From Metallyticus violacea (Eukaryota; Arthropoda; Insecta; Mantodea; Metallyticidae): a stretch of 64,000 bases of DNA. Below the pieces are notes generated by a model. That model made no database searches. It was not told where the DNA came from and saw only the letters and a list, made by a program, of their open reading frames with translations. This document shows, piece by piece, positions 11,890 through 22,670 of the stretch. The stretch's first letter is position 1, and each line of letters begins with the position of its first letter. The stretch is taken from contig CM060846.1 in assembly GCA_030762175.1 (NCBI GenBank), forward strand, positions 241,585,512 to 241,649,511. Direction: 5' to 3'. The position numbers and the translations under genes were made by a program.

Positions 11890-12420
11890 CCATCAATATA
11901 TGACTTTTCTATCACTTTCCTGCAAGTATTCTTGTAACAAAAGTGTTTGGATGCAGATATCTTGAAACTTTCCTTTTAGTCTTCAGGAACTCCTCTACCA
12001 GAGGTTTCATTTGAGTTAGTAAGCTTTTTGTATGAATGAAGTCACCATGTTTTGAAACCTCTGATATCTGGAGAGGTATCTTTGTCAACAGTAAAATGAT
12101 TTGTTTCCTGGCATTCAGTATAAGCTCCATATATTCCCCTGAAGTGTAAATTCAATCAACTTTTTTCAACTGATGCTTTATAGCCCCAAAGTCTCTGTCA
12201 TATAGTGAATAGAGGCAAAGAAGTTGTAGATGATACTGTTAAATTGCCCTTTGTCACAAAAATTCATCAAAAATCTGACAACTGTGTAATTTTTGTCTTG
12301 TCCTGATGGACCCTCATTATAAAGGATCAGTTGCTTTACCATATTGGGTAACAAAAACACAAAATATATGTGCCGACTGCAGAAATCGGAAATTTGTTGT
12401 TTGACTGATATGTGCATTAA
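11890..12420 (-). pseudogene. possible DUF7869-like transposon gene remnant
   Basis: The 79-codon frame at 12178-12417 contains GPSGQDKNYTVVRFLMNFCD then GQFNSIIYNFFASIHYM. This resembles a conserved SDGCxGQNxNxTVxRFL… segment, followed by a RGHSFLP-type segment, in repetitive insect proteins that I associate with DUF7869. A second frame at 11912-12130 continues downstream on the same strand. Stops and frame changes separate the pieces. The identification rests on one motif from memory and needs a profile search. Confidence 0.35.
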
Positions 12421-12424
12421 ATAT

Positions 12425-12480
12425 GGATATATATAATTATATATCTATAAATTATATAGATATATAATTTCTATATATCC
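12425..12480. repeat. AT-rich near-palindrome
   Basis: The 56-bp stretch begins GGATATATA and ends TATATATCC. It is close to its own reverse complement and would form a long hairpin. It may be a small MITE or simple-sequence drift. Confidence 0.5.
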
Positions 12481-13599
12481 TCATAGAAACATATTATGCC
12501 ACTAACTCATTTTTATTCTTTTTTTGGCACTTAACTGATTTCTGAAATAAATTATTCAATTTCTGAAGTAGGTGTCAAAATTCTTGGAGTAGAAATCAAA
12601 CTGTTTCTGAGTTGTACAGCACATCAACAATACTTCACCACTTCTGTACAAGCTGGTGGGAGTGCACATGCCATTGGTGAGTTATTTCATCTGCATCAGG
12701 GTTGTAGCTTGATCTCCTAGTATGTTGATAGTTAAGTTGCAGAAATGTCAAGAATATGTGGTTTTCTCTCTGTTCTACAATTTTGGAATTTCTCATTCTA
12801 GATTTTTCCTCCTCCCTCTGCTTTGTCTTTTGACTTTGCTTTTGCAATTATATGGTTTTCCTTCTTAAGTAAATACATATTGATATTCAAAAATGGAGAA
12901 ACTGATTTTATTTTTTCAGTATAAATCTGAGAGTTTATTATTAAGAGCATCCAGAAGGTTATGCTCATGAGATTTTTACAAAATTATAATGAGCCATCTA
13001 TTGTCTATGAGAGAGTTATATAGTCATTCTTATTAATAAGGAATAAATTTTAAACTGCAGCTCCTTTACAAAATATAGTTGTTTTCATATTGATTGCTGG
13101 AAATTTACATTAGGACATTAAATGAAGCAAAATAGACTTTTTTTAACCTTTTTTTTAGATTAACACATTATTCCTTTTCATCCCCTCTTTGATGGTCGAT
13201 GTTTCACCAGCTTTATTGAACCATTTCTTTCATCTGGAACTCCCAGCTCCAGCAGACCATGGCAAACAGCTGGAAGATACCTCTAGTGATTTCTGCAACT
13301 CTGGCTGTGAAACCTATGTTACCTCATTTATGTCATGTTTCATTAAAAAAAAAATTAGGAAGAAAAATAGATGATTTTTCACTCTTCTTGAGCAGCTACA
13401 TAATATCTTTTGTAGAGCAGAATGAGAGCTATATAATGGTATTTTCATAAACTTGCAGACCCAATAGTTTTCAAGTTAAAGTACCAAAAACTGCAAAAGA
13501 AAACAGGAATTTCAATAAAAGTGATAGTTCTCCGTTTGATCTGTGTATATTTTATATAAAGAAGGCTCACATTTCTTGTTGCTCTACTTCATTGTGTTT
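12481..13599. other. unannotated AT-rich DNA
   Basis: Nothing firm. Minus-strand open pieces near 12635-12847 might belong to the transposon remnant just upstream. No other feature recognised. Confidence 0.35.
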
Positions 13600-14460
13600 T
13601 TGAAGTTCAAGCACTCTACCATGTCAAAAGTTCAGAAGGCAAAATTGTATGCATTTTCAGAAGAACTCAAGAGATAATGCATCAAAACTCATGCTCTAAT
13701 TCTTTGAAATGTACTACTAAATTGAGAAGACTAATGTCTGCACAGTAATGCCATCATCTAACGATTCATGCATGAAGCTGTGGCCAGAGGACATATAGCA
13801 CAAAAAAAATCAGGCTTGGGGTGACTGATCATGCTACATGCTTTTGGTTCTCCAATAACTGAAGGTCATGTAGCCTAACCTCAACCATGTGACGTATATT
13901 GCACATGGACTACACCATTTGTGAAAGAGTCAGGGAGGAATATAAGGGTGACTTCATTGCTGTGAAAAATATTCTTGTAAAAGCTCCAAATCATAATTGT
14001 TTTTACATAGAAGTTATTGGGCTCCACTTACAATCCTCTATTGTAACCAAGTGTGTACTTAGATAAGATGTGCATTATTCTTGTGTGAAAAGTGTGAAAA
14101 TATCAAAGTTATGTGCTCTAGATATGGCAACCATCAAACGTGCCAAACAATTGCTCGATAGCAAAGACCTAGACTTGAAACTTTTCACAGTGCATGGCTA
14201 TAAGTATTTGCCTCATGTAATTAGAGTTTAAAAGAAGAGGGAACTGTGGAAGAAATTGACAACCATGGGGAACAACTTGATGGATTTGCCAAGCCAAACT
14301 TGAATTAATTTTGAGAAAATATCAGATGTGTCTTTGCAACTTCCACTGAACTCCTTTTCCATGTGTTTTCCATTGTGGATGTTGAGTGGAGTTTCTCTGA
14401 TATAAGGATCTCACGGCCTGAAAGCACCAATAACTTAGATTAAAAAACATATAAATGTTG
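13600..14460 (+). pseudogene. hAT-superfamily (CGGBP1-like) gene remnant
   Basis: Translated pieces in order on the + strand match a repetitive insect hAT-derived gene. A KSDQAWGD-like segment lies near 13810. The block LNHVTYIAHGLHHLCERVRE is at about 13885-13940, then KNILVKAPNH (about 13965-13995). LDMATIKRAKQLLDSKDL is at about 14120-14175. Near 14380-14440 comes VEWSFSDIRISRPEST, the counterpart of the hAT C-terminal dimerisation motif VERSFSxYK. Internal stops and frame changes show it is dead. It lies just upstream of the RpS26 exon. Confidence 0.7.
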
Positions 14461-14979
14461 TGTGTAATCCAGTGTAACAAATTGGTTGAAACCCAGTCAA
14501 TGCCAGGTTTACTTCCTAAATATTGGTTACTTTATGTTGTTTGCTAAATAATTGAATAAGGAATTTAATGTAACTGGTTTAGACTTGAATAAGGGCATTT
14601 TATCAGCACCTATTTTGAATCATTTTGTATACATTTTCAAAACCTTTCCAACTATAATTTTGCTCCTTAAAATTAGTCCTGTACTTATTCATTTCTTTGA
14701 AATCATGGACACTTACAATGTTAGAATGTAAGTTATCAGTTTTTTCTCTACCTACTCTTTATATTCTCTTAGGCCAATCTGATGGAATGGAGAGTAGTAA
14801 ATTGAATTCATATCTAGCAAATATTGACAAAATTTCATTTATAATTTTATATTAACTGCATTAACACTGTTTAAAAGTAGATGGATATATGTTTAAAAGT
14901 AAAATTCATATAACATCATTACAATGTACAAGTTAATGAAGCTTTGTTAATTTTATGTTTTTAATTTCTTCTCTTGCAG

Positions 14980-15110
14980 CTTATCAACTTCCTAAACTTT
15001 ATGCAAAGTTGCACTATTGTGTCTCATGTGCCATTCACTCTAAAGTGGTTCGCAATAGATCTAAGGCAGATCGCCGCATCCGAACACCCCCTGCCCGTAA
15101 TTTTCCAAGG
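14980..15110 (+). CDS. RpS26: ribosomal protein S26 (eS26), internal exon
   Basis: This 131-bp exon encodes a core part of small-subunit ribosomal protein eS26, which lies near the mRNA exit channel of the 40S subunit. The first two bases complete an Ala codon begun in the previous exon (phase 1). The next 43 codons read [20 protein letters not shown] and then [20 protein letters not shown], ending FPR. This is the strongly conserved eS26 region and includes the second Cys pair (CVSC) of its zinc-binding site. The exon is preceded by a pyrimidine tract and CTCTTGCAG, and followed by GTAAGT. The earlier exons (N-terminus to the first Cys pair) were searched for by eye between 1 and 14979 and not found. 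The family is certain; a retrocopy is excluded by the intact splice sites. Confidence 0.96.
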
Positions 15111-15436
15111 GTAAGTAGACTTAATTATTCCCCAGTTTTATTACAGATGTGTTATTGCTAATAGAGAAATAATTATTCCCCAATTATCTCTTCTTATGAG
15201 GATAAAGTATATTTTTATTACAGATACAAATGTGCTATTGCTAAAAGAGAGGTAAGAAAATTAAAATGTGAGAGTTGGAATAATTATATTAATAATCTTG
15301 ACAATATTGTTATACTTGTGAAAGCTTCTGACTACTCAATATTGTTATATTTCTCAAGATACAGCTTATAAGATTTTAAAATGCATATTTGCCTGAAACA
15401 AATGCTGCTTTAAATAACAATGTAGGAGAAAATAAA

Positions 15437-15512
15437 TGGCTATGACATGATGAGACACTGTGGACAAATTCTGAAGAAACAAATGTTAACCCTACACCTG
15501 AAACAATAGCAA
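15437..15512 (+). ncRNA. possible C/D-box snoRNA (weak candidate)
   Basis: The stretch has a C box ATGATGA (15447-15453), a D'-like CTGA (15471-15474) and a D box CTGA (15498-15501). It is bracketed by a short terminal pairing GCTAT (15439-15443) with ATAGC (15506-15510). It lies about 330 bp into an intron of a ribosomal protein gene, a classic host location. No guide match to rRNA was established and such short motifs arise by chance in AT-rich DNA. Confidence 0.2.
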
Positions 15513-15637
15513 CCATTGAATATTGAAATGCAAGAATTACAAAATATGTTTAAATGTGCAAAGAACAAGAAGCACCAGATTTTCACTGTGTAAATATGAA
15601 ATTTTTGAGTATGCACCAGAATAATTTAAAACAAAGT

Positions 15638-15781
15638 CTTCTGAATGAAATATTTACAACACTCTTTATGGTTTCACTTATTGGAGATTTACTCTGGACA
15701 TGTTTCGTGGACACTTATCTACATCCTCAGCTGTTAAACAACTGAAACAGCTGAGAATGTGGACAAGTGTCCACGAAACAT
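15638..15781. repeat. PLE-terminus-like inverted repeat with hammerhead-like core
   Basis: Arms 15700-15735 and 15746-15781 are inverted copies (33 of 36 by eye) around a 10-nt spacer. The right arm contains CTGAGAA (15751-15757), a perfect 6-bp stem GTGGAC/GTCCAC with loop AAGT (15759-15774), and GAAAC (15775-15779). The sequence upstream (15638-15712) matches 11592-11665. I interpret it as PLE terminal sequence by analogy with 8716-9012. Confidence 0.55.
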
Positions 15782-15789
15782 ATCATATT

Positions 15790-16509
15790 TCATATACCTG
15801 ATGACTCCACTACACAACATTCATGAAATGACTGATGCTTGAAGCAGCAGTAATACTCTCTATAAGTCCATTTAGTGCAGTCTTAAGATGTACAAATATG
15901 AGGTTCGTGCCATGAAAGAATCAATCAACTTATGGATAGGCAACGTGAAGCATAATGGTTTTTGTGACAGTAAATATAAATCAACTGAAAGCAGTCAGTG
16001 CAGCTGAAGAAAGTAACAATTCCAACTTTACTTTGGGCAGTTCTGTGAATGTGCAAGATATTAGTAATAATATTGAGAATGTAAGTAAGAGTTTATTGTA
16101 AATAGAATAATTGTCCATCAATAAAAGAAATTAAAATAAAGAAAAAATACTCCCAAGAAAATTTTAAGACATGAGCTCCAGTAAAGAAAATTTTTCATGT
16201 TGAACATGATTCATCGGCATCCACTGAACAGTTATAAAATGATAATATTATTAAATTTATCAAATCCTTTCACACAACAGGTGACAAGATGTAAAAAGGT
16301 TTGTAAGCAAAAGATTTATTTTACGTAGCCTTAAGGAAATATACAGGTGCTTCAAGGACAGGTATCCATCAGTTTTCCAAATTTGCTGAAATGAAACCAA
16401 AAGACCTCTGCTCAAGGCTAAATGAAATGCATTGTGTTTGCATACATCATGAAAATGTAAGATTGTTTTAGTAGTTATCAATTAGTATAAAGATGCATTA
16501 TCACATCTG
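15790..16509. other. unannotated intron sequence
   Basis: No gene, RNA or repeat recognised. Confidence 0.4.
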
Positions 16510-16618
16510 TAGATTAGATTAAATATCTTGGAAATTTGAAGGAGTTTTGCAAAACCCTCCAGCACATCAGCCTTAAGGGCTTATTGTGCTACCACATTGG
16601 GAGGGGTGCCTTCTTTGT

Positions 16619-16882
16619 TTACCAAAATCCATTCCTTGTACAAGTTGCAGTATTTTGGTCCAGATCTTCCCTGGTTATAGAGAGAGCAAGTCTCTTTCTT
16701 TCCAGGATTGGACACTCAAGCAGGATATGCAAGGCAGATTCCTCATCCTGTTTGCACAATCTGCAAGTGGGTTCATGTTTATAGAGTCCCCCTTTTTGTA
16801 TGTGTTTTCTAAAGTGACCATGTTCAGTAATTAGCACAATTACTTTCCTCAATCCTCTTCTATCCAATTGAAAAAGGTACAA
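16619..16882 (-). pseudogene. C-terminal Cys-His domain of LINE L1
   Basis: 87 codons with LITEHGHFRKHIQKGGLY then CRLCKQDEESALHILLECPI. This is the CxxC…HxxxxC pattern found after the RNase H domain in several LINE clades, thought to contact RNA or DNA. The same domain recurs at 21230-21500 (copy L2) and, more diverged, at 33950-34080. Confidence 0.85.
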
Positions 16883-17220
16883 GGAGAGATTCTTGCTAGG
16901 GCCTAGGATGAATTTCCTAGTTTGAATCTGTCCAGGATAGGTTTGCCACCTTAATTGATACTTATCTATAATCCATGTTTTGACTGCAGTCTTAGCAGTG
17001 AAGTATTGATTCTCATCACGGGCTCAGGGCCAAAAAAGGGTGTGTCAGCTCCCCTTTTGCCAGCTGATTTGCTAATTCATTCCCATAAATGCCCTGATGC
17101 CCCGGAACCCACTGCAGTTCAAGCCTGTTGCAGGATGCAGGGGAAAATCAGGCAACATTTTGACATTTCCATACCAGTCTAGATCACACCTGGTCAGAGG
17201 AAAGTGCTTCTAGTGACTTT

Positions 17221-17398
17221 GACTATCAGAGAGGATGAGAATTCGTTTCCTCCTATAACCCTTCTCCAATCTTCTATAGGCTTAGTTCAGGATGGCATAA
17301 ACCACTGCTGACTATCAGAGAGGATGAGAATTCATTTCCTCCTATAACCCTTCTCCAGTCTTCTATAGGCACAGTTCAGGATGGCATAAACCACTGCT
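17221..17398. repeat. 89-bp tandem duplication inside LINE L1
   Basis: Units 17221-17309 and 17310-17398, both starting GACTATCAGAGAGGATGAGA, differ at a handful of positions. The duplication lies in the RNase H part of the element. Confidence 0.9.
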
Positions 17399-19647
17399 TG
17401 AAAACTGCACAATGTTTACCAAAGCTTGTAATGAAATTAGCCCTTGGAAATTGGCCATATATTTCTGCAGCCTATTGTAGCCCTTTGAGGGATCCATCAT
17501 CATACCATATAAGTTGATTACCTTCTTGTTTTGGTATAGTTCCTTCCATCACGTTATCTCTAGATCCAAAAATAACCCTAAATGGAGGGAAATTACAGTA
17601 TTAAGTATTCATTAGGTCTGACCTCATCCTCAGAAATTTAGGATGGAAGTATGGCCAGTTTTAACAAAGCTACTTCTCCTATTTCATGTGTGTACCAAAC
17701 GATGAGCCATGAACCTAGCCTCCACTTGTAAATAAAAGTCCTTGGGAGGGAGGCCTAACAGTCTCCATTGCCATGGTTGGTGTTCTTCTGAAGCCCTCTG
17801 TAACACAAAGACATGCTAATCTCTGTACCTTGGTAAAGTTATCTGCTATAGTGGTTTAGTTGTCTGACACCAAACAGTGGCTCAGTAAGATATCTGGCAC
17901 CTAACTATAGCAACATAAAGTTAATGGCTAATATGTGGTTTAAGGCCCCAGGTGGACCAATAGTGCATCTGGTGGTTATAAGAGATCACCTATCCCTCAG
18001 GAGAATATTATTAATATGATTGTTTCAGGTTAGTTTCATATCCAGTTCAAGACCTAGATATTTGACTGATTCAGAATATTCCAGAGTTGATCTTCCAAGC
18101 TTAAGAGTACCTAAGCCCTTGAGATTCCTCATGTTTGTAGATGGAATGACAACTGTTTTACTAAAAATTATCAGTGCTACATCATTTGCATAGCCTTATA
18201 TGTAAAACACTTCTTGGATCATATCTTGGAGTAGGCTATCCACTACAAGACTCCAAAGAAGGGAAGAAAGAATGCCCCTTTGTGAGCGACTCCTTGTGGG
18301 AATTCCTTTCATTTCCCCAAGAAGACTAGCAGTAATATTTCTGTTCCTAAGCATGGAGTTTATTCACCTACCAAGGGTGTCGTTAACTCCATATTTCTGA
18401 GCTGCCAGAACCATAAACTCATAAGAGGTGTTGTCAAAAGCACCCTCTATGTCTGCGAAACCCCCTAGGCTATTTCTTCTTTTGCCATGGAGTCCTCCAG
18501 TTTGCTGACCAGGTTGTGTAACACCATTAGCCAAAGACTTGAATAACTGATAGGCATGTTGGTTTCAATGGAGGGGAGTGTCAGACAGCACACTACTTCG
18601 AATGTATCTTTCAATCAGTTTTTCCACAGAAAGTAATGATGCAAGACTGATTGGTCGATATGCTTTTGCTTTGGTGTAGTTGGTAAGACCGTGCTTAGGA
18701 ATGAATATTTTCCTGTTAGCTCTTTAAACCTGAAGAACGTAGCTTAAGGCTATACTACTGGCAGGAAAGTGGTTGAAGAGAAAATATTCAGTGGGACAGG
18801 TCCTTTCTGCAGCAAGGTGGGAAAGATACCATCTCAGCCTGGCGACTTAAATGGGTCAAATTTGTTAATGGCCCATTTTACATTTTGAATAGTGACAACA
18901 TAGCATGCAAATTCTCAGTCCTTCGATGTGGATCCTTGTCTAGGGCTTTTGCAGTGAACTGGATTTGCAGATGCTGTCATCAAAGTTCACCCAGGGAAAT
19001 GTACCTCAAATAAGACTTTGAGTGTTTCTTCAGCCAAGCATGTAAAACCTCCTGTAGGGCTTGCATATTGTTCCTATGGTGCTTATAAGTCCGGGGGCCA
19101 AGGCTTTGTGTAGTCTGGCGGCCTATTATAGGTTTCCTTGACATAAGGTTTGCCAAGGTGATTTTTTGGCCTTGCATATGCCGTTATTTTAATCTGTGAG
19201 GGCTATGTGATACACCCCCTAGTCACCAGTTCTTTTTGCCTTGTTAAAGGGATATCTCTGTCTCTCCCTTGTTCAAGGTCTTTGGTCCACTGTGACACCT
19301 TCTTGGGTTTTATCTGTGATTGTATGGGGCAATTATCATGATAGCAATCAAGTATGGACTCTTGAATGAGGTAGGCAACCTTGTCAATATCACTGAAGTT
19401 CTAATCCTGTCAATTTGTCCAATCCTACCTGAGTGATCCAGCTTATAGGGCTCTTAGCAGGTTCTCCTTGAATTCCTGTACATATTGATGTTTTGTACTA
19501 CATTGACATTAAATGACATATAGTTATGATCCGATAATGATGGTTCGTCTAAGACCCTCCAAATGGTAATCCATTAGCAATGTGCTCTGTACTGACATTA
19601 AGTTTGTCCAAATTACAGGAGAGCAGAAAATCTAAAAGGTACTCACC

Positions 19648-20145
19648 CCTTTTGTTGATATCCTTACTACTCCAGATTTCATGTTGGGAGTTGGTGTAAC
19701 ACCCAAAGATGGTCTGGTTTCCTATCTGAGTACAGTGTAACTGGTCCAGCTCTTTATGGGTGGGTTACCTATGTTGAAGGCAAGGTAGGCTGAGCTTAGC
19801 AATAGGCCCTTCTTCCCTCTCCCATGTTGCAGTCAATTTTCACCGTGGTGATGTCACTGGAACAGAATTCAAGAAAATTAAGCTTTGAATTCCATTCCTT
19901 TTGTTGATATCCTTACTACTCCAGATTTCATGTTGGGAGTTGGTGTAACACCCAAAGATGGTCTGGTTTCCTATCTGAGTACAGTGTAACTGGTCCAGCT
20001 CTTTATGGGTGGGTTACCTATGTTGAAGGCAAGGTAGGCTGAGCTTAGCAATAGGCCCTTCTTCCCTCTCCCATGTTGCAGTCAATTTTCACCGTGGTGA
20101 TGTCACTGGAACAGAATTCAAGAAAATTAAGCTTTGAATTCCATT
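19648..20145. repeat. 249-bp identical tandem duplication inside LINE L1
   Basis: Units 19648-19896 and 19897-20145 are identical by eye. They lie in the endonuclease region of the LINE. Identity in an otherwise decayed element means the duplication is recent or is an assembly artefact. Confidence 0.93.
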
Positions 20146-20880
20146 ACAGACAAGGATACAACTTCTAGGTTCTTGCCATAATGTATTAACTTATCTTTAC
20201 AGTTACTTAGTGCTGTAATTCGGCCCCTATTTACCCAGGGTTCTTAAATCAGGATTAGGTCTATTTCTTCTTCTTTGAATGTTCTGCAGAAGGCAGCTGA
20301 ACTGCCTTCTTATGTTGGAGGTTGTTCCGGAGAACCTTTAGTGCCATCCTGGGCTAGAGTGTTGATGTACCTCTGCCTGGGCCCTTAGGTTCTTTGACCC
20401 AAAATCCCTCGGAAGAGTTAATAACCTCAAGGGTTGAAATTGCAGCAGCTGAGGGCTCACAAAAATGGTCCTCAGGAGTAAATTGTTGGTTTTGTGGATG
20501 GTTTCCATTCAGGTCCCTCAAGAAGCTAGGGAAAATAGTTTGCTCCGGCAGAGCCCCACACACCTGGGTAAAACTAGATACTCCGGAATGTCTCCTGATA
20601 TTACAGAGGCTCTACCTATTGTACTATTTGCACAACACCTTGATGTTGAATAAATAATGAGTGAAAGGTGGAATTTGATGAAAGATGAATGACTGAAATG
20701 ATGAGGTTGAGTTGCTTGTTAATCTGGCCTCTCCTCACAGCCTGCCCGGCATGTGTGACTATCCGTAGCAAGCTACCACTGGTATAGCCTGTTGATTTGC
20801 AGAGGCTCACAAGCTCCACCACCAGCGACAAGTCCTGCAACTCCTAGGCTGGATCACATCTGTAATTCTCCATCAGCATA

Positions 20881-21229
20881 TTGTTACCTATAATGCTGTT
20901 CAAGTTGACCAATACATGACACTATGATCAATACACATCTAAGAACTGTTTTACATCAAGATTTTCGAACAGATTACATACAAACACTGGGTTATAATTA
21001 ATCACAATAAATTAGGATTGCTTTAATCTTCTTAGCTGAGACTTATTTGACATGGTGTAAAGCAAACTTTTCTTGTTATAACTGCACATTTTCATAGCTC
21101 AGCAACAAAGTCAATTTTTGGTCAGATGCAAAGAAAATTTACAACCTTTAAATTATGTCATTGGAGATTTTTCTGAAAACTATTCTTTTGTCATACAAGA
21201 TTTGGTATTCATCACATGGATGGATGGAC
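20881..21229. other. spacer between LINE copies L1 and L2
   Basis: About 350 bp of AT-rich sequence with nothing recognised. Its right edge meets the 3' end of copy L2. Confidence 0.4.
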
Positions 21230-21601
21230 TGGCTGACTTATTGTGCTACCTCATTGAAAGAGGCGCCTTCATTGTTTCCCAAAATCTGTTCCTTAACAAG
21301 TTGCAGTATTTTAGTTCCAGTGTTGACATCTGCTCCCAGATCTTCCCTGGTTATAGAGAGAATGAGTCTCTTTCTTTTCAGGAATTGGACATAGGATTCC
21401 TCGTCCTGTTTGCACATTCTGCAAGTGGGTTCATGTTTATAGAGTCCCGCTTTTTATATGTGTTTTCTAAAGTGACCATGTTCAGTAATTAGTGCATTTA
21501 CTTTCCTTATTCCTCTCTTGTCCAATTTTACAAGAGATGGAGAAAGAATATCACTAGAGCCTAGGACACAATTTCCTAGCTTGTGTTTGTTCAGAATAGG
21601 T

Positions 21602-21823
21602 TTACTGCCTTAGATGATGTTTATCCCCAATCCATGTTGTAATTACGGTTGTAGCAGTACATGTATTGATTCCAGTCACGGGCTCAGAGCCAAAAAAGGG
21701 TGTATCAGCACCCCTGTTTGCCAAATAATCTGCTTTTTCATTCCCGTAAATGCCCTGATGCCCCGGGACCCACTGCAGTTTGAGCCTGTTGCAAGATGCA
21801 GGGCAGACAGAGGATTTTGACAC
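21602..21823 (-). pseudogene. RNase H C-terminal fragment of LINE L2
   Basis: 73 codons. WVPGHQGIYGNEKADYLANR carries the conserved His and last Asp of the RNase HI fold as seen in LINEs (WxPGHxGIxGNExAD). The catalytic N-terminal acidic residues lie upstream, where frames are broken. Confidence 0.85.
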
Positions 21824-21989
21824 TCATATAGTTTCAATTTCACCTGGTTGGAGGAAAGTGCTTCTAAGGCACTTTGACTGCTGAAGGATAAGAATTTGTT
21901 TTTTGTGATGACCATTCTCAAGTCCTGTATAAGCACATTTCAGGATAGCAAATTTTTCTGCCTGTAAAACAAAAAACTTAATAGATTCC

Positions 21990-22670
21990 TAAAAAGAAAT
22001 TGATCAAGAATACCACCACACTATTAACTGAAAAAGAGAGACCGGTTTTTAAAAAATTCATCTACCATTCAGTAGCTATGAATAAATTCCCCCAAAAATT
22101 TTAAAGATATTAACATTAAATTGGCACCTGTTAACAGATACACTCTGAAAAATTCTTTAGTGGACAACAGTTTTAATAACATTCCACAGGAGAAAAAGTC
22201 AGGCATCTACAAAATAACATGTAAAGAATGTGATAAGATATACGTTGGAAAAACTAAAAGGAACATAGGAACACGGTTAAAGGAGCATCTCAGGAATGTT
22301 AAGTACAAACAGATTGATAGGTCAGCAGTGGCACACCATTTTTGAAAAGATAATCGCGACATCAAAAGAGAAATAAAGTTACTAAAAGAAGCTCACTGAC
22401 GTACAGAATTGGACACATGGGAAAAGATTTACATTCATAAACATAGGGATCATCTTATGAATTTCAACATTATAGGAGAATGTAATACCAATTTCCAGTT
22501 TATAAAGGAAAAACACCACCAGGACGGAGCCACAGGTCCTCATAGATGTTAGTTTCTCATACCAGTTGTCAAGTTGGTTTAAGATGGAGTGGATGTCTCT
22601 TCAAAACTGTTCCCACCGTATTTAAATGTAAGTGAAGCATAAGAGTGTGTTAGACGACAGATTAATTATA
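21990..22670 (+). mobile_element. Penelope-like element (PLE), 5'-truncated
   Basis: Inserted into LINE L2 in the opposite orientation. It carries the 3' part of a PLE: the GIY-YIG endonuclease frame (22121-22345), continuing similarity to about 22500 with frame breaks, and a 3' region. That region (about 22570-22660) aligns with the palindrome arm at 8895-9014 (shared TAAGTGAAGC…AAGAGTGTGT). RT is absent, so it is truncated. LINE L2 similarity resumes at about 22673. Confidence 0.8.
22121..22345 (+). pseudogene. GIY-YIG endonuclease domain of a PLE
   Basis: 74 codons. SGIYKITCKECDKIYVGKTK has the GIY…YVG signature, followed by RNIGTRLKEHLRN with the conserved Arg and by AVAHHF. The CxxC between the two halves is typical of the PLE type of GIY-YIG domain. 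In PLEs this domain nicks target DNA for integration. The frame ends at a TGA after AVAHHF, but similarity continues past it, so the gene is disrupted. Confidence 0.88.

Larger units (their letters stand above)
16510..20880 (-). mobile_element. RNase H-bearing LINE, copy L1, near full length, decayed
   Basis: A minus-strand non-LTR retrotransposon of about 4.4 kb. From 5' to 3' it reads as follows. The endonuclease region (about 20150-19450) has TNSQHEIWSSK and NKRGEYLLDFL. The reverse transcriptase (about 19300-18100) has the palm motif as YANDV near 18190, one catalytic Asp being changed to Asn. RNase H (about 17480-16970) has LQWVPGHQGIYGNE. The C-terminal Cys-His region (16882-16619) has CRLC…HILLEC. 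RNase H after RT places it with the I/R1/LOA-type LINEs. The 3' end is an ATCTAATCT-type tail at about 16510. Stops and frameshifts are frequent. It shares both ends with copy L2. Two internal tandem duplications are listed separately. Confidence 0.85.

Noticed and set aside
1..14979. Upstream RpS26 exons
   Set aside because: Looked for coding sequence of the N-terminal half (RCTNCARCVPKDKA-type) on the + strand and found none; presumed to lie left of the window.
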